Shown in pieces: positions 59,993 through 64,000 of a DNA stretch of 64,000 nucleotides; position 1 is the first letter of the stretch, and the number at the start of each line of letters is the position of its first letter. The notes under the pieces were generated by a model. That model saw only the letters and a program-made list of their open reading frames with translations. It did not search any database and was not told where the DNA came from. This DNA is from Flavobacteriales bacterium UBA4110 (lineage in GTDB: Bacteria > Bacteroidota > Bacteroidia > Flavobacteriales > Weeksellaceae). The position numbers and the translations under genes were made by a program. Location of the stretch: positions 467-64,466 of the forward strand of contig DFXK01000012.1 in NCBI GenBank assembly GCA_002383165.1, given 5' to 3'.

Positions 59993-60021
59993 AAAACCTA
60001 CGAAAATATTCCGTAGGTTTT
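59993..60021 (-). terminator. Terminator after the acyl-CoA dehydrogenase gene
   Basis: A 10-bp stem (AAAACCTACG / CGTAGGTTTT) with a 9-nt loop is followed on the minus strand by Ts, 30 nt past the stop. Confidence 0.82.
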
Positions 60022-60050
60022 TGTTAAAAATATATAAGATTGATTTGGTC

Positions 60051-61232
60051 TTATCCAAAGGCATTGATGCCGGTAATATCCATTCCCGTAATCAAAAGAT
60101 GAATGTCGTGCGTTCCTTCGTATGTAATCACGGATTCAAGATTCGCTGCGTGGCGCATCATCGGGAATTCTCCCATTATGCCCATTCCGCCAAGCATTTG
60201 ACGAGATTCTCTTGCAATGTCGATGGCCATTTTCACATTATTTCTTTTCGCCATAGAGATTTGTGCTGGCGATGCTTTATGCGCATTTTTAAGATTTCCT
60301 AACTGTAAGCAAAGCAATTGAGCTTTGGTAATTTCAGTTAAGAATTCTGCTAATTTCTTTTGCTGAAGCTGGAAAGAAGCAATCGGTTTTCCGAATTGTT
60401 TTCTCTCTTTAGTATATTGAACAGCCGTGCAATAACAATCCATCGCTGCACCAATTACGCCCCAAGAAATCCCATACCTCGCTGAGTTAAGACAAGACAA
60501 AGGTCCTTTCAAACCTTCAACATTCGGTAACAGGTTTTCTTTCGGAACTTTCACATTATTGAAAACCAATTCTCCGGTTTTTGATGCTCTAAGACTCCAT
60601 TTGTTATGCGTAGTTGGTGTTGTGAAACCTTCCATTCCGCGTTCCAGAATCATTCCTCTAACTTTTCCGTCTTCGCCTTTTGCCCATACAACAGCAATGT
60701 TAGCAACAGGGGCATTGGTAATCCACATCTTGGCACCATTCAAAAGATAATGGTCGCCTTGGTCTGTGAATTTGGATTCCATAGAAGAAGGGTCAGACCC
60801 GTGGTTAGGCTCCGTCAAACCAAAACAGCCAATCATATCTCCAGAAGCCAGCTTCGGAAGGTATTTTCTTTTTTGCTCCTCAGAACCATATTCGAAAATA
60901 GGAAACATTACCAAAGAAGACTGTACAGAAGCCGCAGAACGAACTGCAGAATCGCCTCTTTCTAATTCCTGCATTATCAATCCATAAGAGATTTGATCCA
61001 ACCCCGGACCGCCATATTCCTCAGGAATATATGGACCAAGCGCACCGATATTTCCCAATTCTTTCATCAATCCTGGGATATCAGTATGATTTTGCGCAGC
61101 TTCATCAATCTTCGGCATTACGAAACTCTCCACCCAATTCCTTGCAGAATCGCGGATAAGCTTGTGTTCTTCGGTCAAAAGAGCGTCTAGGGAGTAGTAA
61201 TCTGGTATGCTTGTTAACGGGTAGTATGACAT
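60051..61232 (-). CDS. gcdH: Glutaryl-CoA dehydrogenase-like acyl-CoA dehydrogenase
   Basis: This 393-residue FAD enzyme should oxidise and decarboxylate glutaryl-CoA to crotonyl-CoA in lysine/tryptophan breakdown. The catalytic Glu372 is in VITYEGTHDIH. The FAD-binding segments are GCFGLTEPNHGSDP and KMWITNAPVANIAVVWA. The substrate-side Arg in ERGDSAVRSAASVQSSLVM is the glutaryl-CoA feature that distinguishes it from short-chain dehydrogenases. Length and domain order (helical, beta, helical) are normal. It is a single-gene unit. The specific substrate is inferred from that motif. Confidence 0.88.
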   Translation of the reverse strand: MSYYPLTSIPDYYSLDALLTEEHKLIRDSARNWVESFVMPKIDEAAQNHTDIPGLMKELGNIGALGPYIPEEYGGPGLDQISYGLIMQELERGDSAVRSAASVQSSLVMFPIFEYGSEEQKRKYLPKLASGDMIGCFGLTEPNHGSDPSSMESKFTDQGDHYLLNGAKMWITNAPVANIAVVWAKGEDGKVRGMILERGMEGFTTPTTHNKWSLRASKTGELVFNNVKVPKENLLPNVEGLKGPLSCLNSARYGISWGVIGAAMDCYCTAVQYTKERKQFGKPIASFQLQQKKLAEFLTEITKAQLLCLQLGNLKNAHKASPAQISMAKRNNVKMAIDIARESRQMLGGMGIMGEFPMMRHAANLESVITYEGTHDIHLLITGMDITGINAFG

Positions 61233-61339
61233 TATTTTGTTTTGCCTAAAAATAAAGCTTTTCCTGAATTACCAAAATAGATTGTACACAAATAATTCAT
61301 TTTCTGAAAAACTTCACCAATGCGTAATTATATCTTAAT

Positions 61340-61369
61340 AGGAAAGCTCCAATCAATTGGAGCTTTCCT
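61340..61369 (-). terminator. Hairpin at the 3' end of the AsmA-like gene
   Basis: A 12-bp stem (GGAAAGCTCCAA / TTGGAGCTTTCC), extended by an outer A-T pair, with a 4-nt loop lies right after the stop codon. The minus-side T-run is poor, so termination strength is uncertain. Confidence 0.6.
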
Positions 61370-64000
61370 TTATTTCTTTTTCAAATCTTTATCAATCTGC
61401 TTTTCTGCGTTTTCGGCTTTCTTTTCCTGAGCTTCTTTTTCTTTTCGCTGTTGTGCTCGGGATTTTTTCTCGGCTCGTTTTTCTTGTCGGATGACTTTGT
61501 TGGATTTGGTATTATACAAAGCTTCTATAATACCTTGACCTGTTTTGCTGAAGATTTTGATTTTCGGTTTCTCGTGTGTTCCGGTCACAACAATCGGGAA
61601 GCCAATCCAGCCGCCTGGTGGCAAACCAACTCTCACTCTAAAGTCGAGTAGACCATTAAAACTAGTCGTTCCACTAATCGTAGGTCGCAAAATAGAAACT
61701 TTGAAGGTAAACGGCTCTACGTGAATCAGGTTATTGTTGATGCTCGTCTTGATATCTACACCTTTCATATCAGGATTATCAAAGGCATTTGCTCCAATAT
61801 TATCGCCAACTGCGGAAAGCATTTTTAGGTTTTTGACTTCTACATCTCTCAGATTCACGTTTCCGCCACCTTCCAATGATGGATAGATAGGTTTCATATT
61901 GCTGTCAAAATCGCCTTTAAGTTTGTAATCCAAAGAAACAATTCCTTTCACATTTTTCGCGGCGGTTGCCATTTCACGCACCATGTCGATCTCGTTATAA
62001 GCTCTCTGAACATCAAAATTATCAACCTTCAAAGCCACATCATAATTGGCGGTAATCGGAGATTCATTCTGATATCTGGCATCGATTCCCATTCGGCTTC
62101 CGATGATATCAAATGTTGTATTTTTAAGATAAATTTCGCCTTTTGTTACCGAAGCCAATCCTGCAAGGTTATTCAATCCAAGTCCTTTGAATTCTACTTT
62201 TTTCGCATTAGCTTCCAAAGAAACATCCAGATTGGTTGGGACAATCACAACACCGCTGCTTTTCGGATGTTCCTCCTTCGCATAAGTGACTGCAAGGGAT
62301 TTGTCTGTGTTATCACCTTCTTTCAGTGCCATAAATTCATCCACCAAAATATAATTGGATTTCAGATGAAATCTACCGTGCAAAGTTCCTTTTCTTTCGA
62401 TAAAATAATTGATGGTATTCAATAAATATCCATTAAGCGAATAATCGGATTTTCCGTAATTACCATAGAATTTTCTAAACCACATTTTCTCATTCTCAAA
62501 TTCGAAATTACCCTCTTTGATATAGAATGATTTTGGAAGATATTCGGTGGTGGCTTTGATATTTTTTAAGATGAGATTACCTCTGTTATCGAGCTTGCTG
62601 TATTGTCCAGTTGTCGCATAACTTTGTCTCCCGTTCAGAGATAAATCCGCCATAATCAATCCAGTGATATCCAAACCTTCTTTTTTGAAAACTTTATAAA
62701 TTCTGCCAACATTCAAAACACCTTTTGCTCTGACTTTGTATAATAAATCCTCAAAATCCTGTAAATCTGCATTTACAAAAACAGGATTGCCTTCAAAATC
62801 AAATTTAAAAGGGTCGAGTTTCACACCCAGACTTTTAAATGTTCCGTCGGTATTATGAATATTCGCTAAAATATTGATATTCTGAATTGGATTTGGATAA
62901 TATTTAGTTTTCAGCCAGCTATTTTTCAGATTGAAATAACCTTTCGTTTTAGGAAATAATTTTTTGTCTAAACTGAAAAGTCCATTTGACTGAATATCAG
63001 TATTCATAAGCCCTTTCAACTCAATATCTTTCAATCCTAAAGCTGCATCTAAAGTTGCCAAATCGATTCCGCCTTTGATATTAGCGATGATGTTCATTTC
63101 ATTTAATCCTTGTGTTCTAACTTTTGCACGGAATTGATTTTTCTTACCTAAATCAAAACTTAGATTTCGCAAATCGAGTAGGAGTTTGTCAGTGTTTAGC
63201 GCGGGTAAATCAACATTCATATCCAAATTAAGATTGTTCATAGGAACCGGTGCATTGCTGTTGGAAACAAAACCATTATTAACTTTCAAACTTGCTTTCA
63301 AATCTGGTTTTTGATTTCTCGGCTCACTGAATCTACCTTTCAGACTGAAAAACAAATCGCTGTTTCCCTCAATTTTTGTGTCCTTTACCCAGCTCAGATA
63401 TTGCGGAGGCAAAACGGACAACATATCTTTAATCGTCGTTTTCTCGGAAGCTGCATTGATATTAAGGTTATATCCATCTTTAAGAATACTCACGAATCCT
63501 GTGAATTTCAAAGGAAGTTCATTGATTCTAAGCTCATTTTTTCTCAAGACAAAAGTCAATGCATTGGTGTTGATTCTTGTGATTAAATCTGCGTGTAAGG
63601 TTTTCTGCTGTGCGTACCAGATTCGGTTCAGAGCAAAATCGACTTTATCAATATCCAAATCGGTTTCCAAATCAAAAATATCTTCGCTGAGTCCACCTTT
63701 TCCGGTGTAATTAAGACCTTTTGCATTAACCAAAACGTTTGCTGCGTGGTCATTGTATTTGATATCCCAGTTTTTTAGTTTGATTAAATCCAGTTTTATA
63801 GACGCACCTGTTCCGGTTGTATCTTTTGGTTTTTCTGATGGTTTGGAAACATAAACGTTATAATTGGCTTCACCTTTTGAGTTGACAAAAACATTGGCAG
63901 TTGCGTTGTTCACGTAGATTTCATCGATTTTAACTTCTCTATTGAAAATCAGATTTTTCAGATTGATTCCAACTGCTACTTCTTTTGCTGCAAGTAATGT
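61370..64000 (-). CDS. AsmA-like/TamB-like envelope protein, 3' part (5' end outside window)
   Basis: The minus-strand frame is open to the window edge, so the N-terminal end (with the expected single membrane anchor) is missing. Of the visible 876 residues, most are beta-strand-rich repeats with motifs such as FEGNPVFVNADLQDFE and GRYSVTGS-like turns, the pattern of the AsmA family of bridge-like lipid-transfer proteins that span the periplasm. The segment TISGTTSFNGLLDFRVRVGLPPGGW near the end resembles the AsmA C-terminal domain. The last 55 residues are a Lys/Glu-rich coiled coil. It probably helps maintain the outer membrane. The GTG at 63913 is an internal codon, not the start. Confidence 0.82.
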   Translation of the reverse strand, partial: TLLAAKEVAVGINLKNLIFNREVKIDEIYVNNATANVFVNSKGEANYNVYVSKPSEKPKDTTGTGASIKLDLIKLKNWDIKYNDHAANVLVNAKGLNYTGKGGLSEDIFDLETDLDIDKVDFALNRIWYAQQKTLHADLITRINTNALTFVLRKNELRINELPLKFTGFVSILKDGYNLNINAASEKTTIKDMLSVLPPQYLSWVKDTKIEGNSDLFFSLKGRFSEPRNQKPDLKASLKVNNGFVSNSNAPVPMNNLNLDMNVDLPALNTDKLLLDLRNLSFDLGKKNQFRAKVRTQGLNEMNIIANIKGGIDLATLDAALGLKDIELKGLMNTDIQSNGLFSLDKKLFPKTKGYFNLKNSWLKTKYYPNPIQNINILANIHNTDGTFKSLGVKLDPFKFDFEGNPVFVNADLQDFEDLLYKVRAKGVLNVGRIYKVFKKEGLDITGLIMADLSLNGRQSYATTGQYSKLDNRGNLILKNIKATTEYLPKSFYIKEGNFEFENEKMWFRKFYGNYGKSDYSLNGYLLNTINYFIERKGTLHGRFHLKSNYILVDEFMALKEGDNTDKSLAVTYAKEEHPKSSGVVIVPTNLDVSLEANAKKVEFKGLGLNNLAGLASVTKGEIYLKNTTFDIIGSRMGIDARYQNESPITANYDVALKVDNFDVQRAYNEIDMVREMATAAKNVKGIVSLDYKLKGDFDSNMKPIYPSLEGGGNVNLRDVEVKNLKMLSAVGDNIGANAFDNPDMKGVDIKTSINNNLIHVEPFTFKVSILRPTISGTTSFNGLLDFRVRVGLPPGGWIGFPIVVTGTHEKPKIKIFSKTGQGIIEALYNTKSNKVIRQEKRAEKKSRAQQRKEKEAQEKKAENAEKQIDKDLKKK

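Noticed and set aside
61340..61369. Strong terminator for the AsmA-like gene
   Set aside because: The stem is excellent but the minus-strand downstream sequence has no real T-run, so I keep it only as a hairpin candidate with modest confidence.
1..64000. CRISPR arrays, prophage, insertion sequences, toxin-antitoxin pairs or defence systems
   Set aside because: No regularly spaced direct repeats, no transposase, integrase or phage structural gene, and no known defence gene was found. The only mobile-looking items are repeats and the four-helix-bundle ORF.

Overview
The window is AT-rich DNA from a member of the Bacteroidota, most likely order Flavobacteriales and close to Chryseobacterium/Epilithonimonas (family Weeksellaceae). 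This rests on the gene families: a type IX secretion (T9SS) sorting domain, a GldI-like FKBP lipoprotein, an S46 dipeptidyl-peptidase, a bacillithiol-linked YtxJ, DUF1015 beside serA/serC, and DUF5723. It also rests on repeated promoters with the Bacteroidota -7 box TAnnTTTG and on weak Shine-Dalgarno signals. The genus is an inference; no rRNA or tRNA gene is present to confirm it.

1-9.2 kb: the 3' part of recQ, a GT4 glycosyltransferase, a convergent NUDIX hydrolase and MnmD, ilvE, two peptidyl-prolyl isomerase lipoproteins (one a cyclophilin-FKBP fusion), and a minus-strand bacteriophytochrome/heme oxygenase operon. The heme oxygenase makes biliverdin and the kinase binds it. 9.4-13.2 kb: serine synthesis (serC, serA, DUF1015) and a two-cluster ferredoxin. 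13.3-20.5 kb: a LuxC-type acyl-CoA reductase, a Crp/Fnr regulator with a DJ-1/PfpI protein, an M16 protease, and a DUF5723 gene with a stop codon in its signal peptide. 20.6-25.5 kb (minus): an acetyltransferase, a polysaccharide deacetylase, an S46 peptidase that looks like DPP11, and an acyl-CoA thioesterase.

25.6-28.1 kb: the agmatine-to-putrescine operon (aguB, aguA), split by a four-helix-bundle ORF in repeat-rich DNA that also supplies the start of aguA. 28-37.6 kb: an MFS exporter, a THUMP-like methyltransferase, typA, purU, a GHL10 glycosidase lipoprotein, a Tat-signal aminotransferase and an AraC regulator. 37.7-43.7 kb: a small exported protein, a PoxB-type enzyme, GT2, and two methyltransferases fired from back-to-back promoters. 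43.7-50.1 kb: a ZIP transporter, YtxJ, Crp/Fnr, a secreted nuclease, GNAT, HAD, a peroxiredoxin/thioredoxin/unknown operon, and aspartate aminotransferase.

50.8-64 kb: a 1278-residue T9SS cargo protein with three repeated modules, rsmG, a lipoprotein, a cluster of interspersed repeats, an AddB-like nuclease without its usual iron-sulfur cysteines, an amidase, an internally deleted DUF1287 gene, glutaryl-CoA dehydrogenase, and the 3' part of a long AsmA-like gene.

This is mostly ordinary chromosomal backbone. I found no CRISPR array, prophage, transposase or obvious defence island. The most notable signals are: start codons placed 4-6 nt behind TAnnTTTG boxes (predicted leaderless mRNAs) at several genes; the four-helix-bundle insertion that rewrote the aguA start; a phytochrome lacking the conserved ring-D histidine; two freshly damaged genes (nonsense and in-frame deletion); RecQ and AddB proteins that have lost their metal-binding cysteines; and several palindromic repeat elements.
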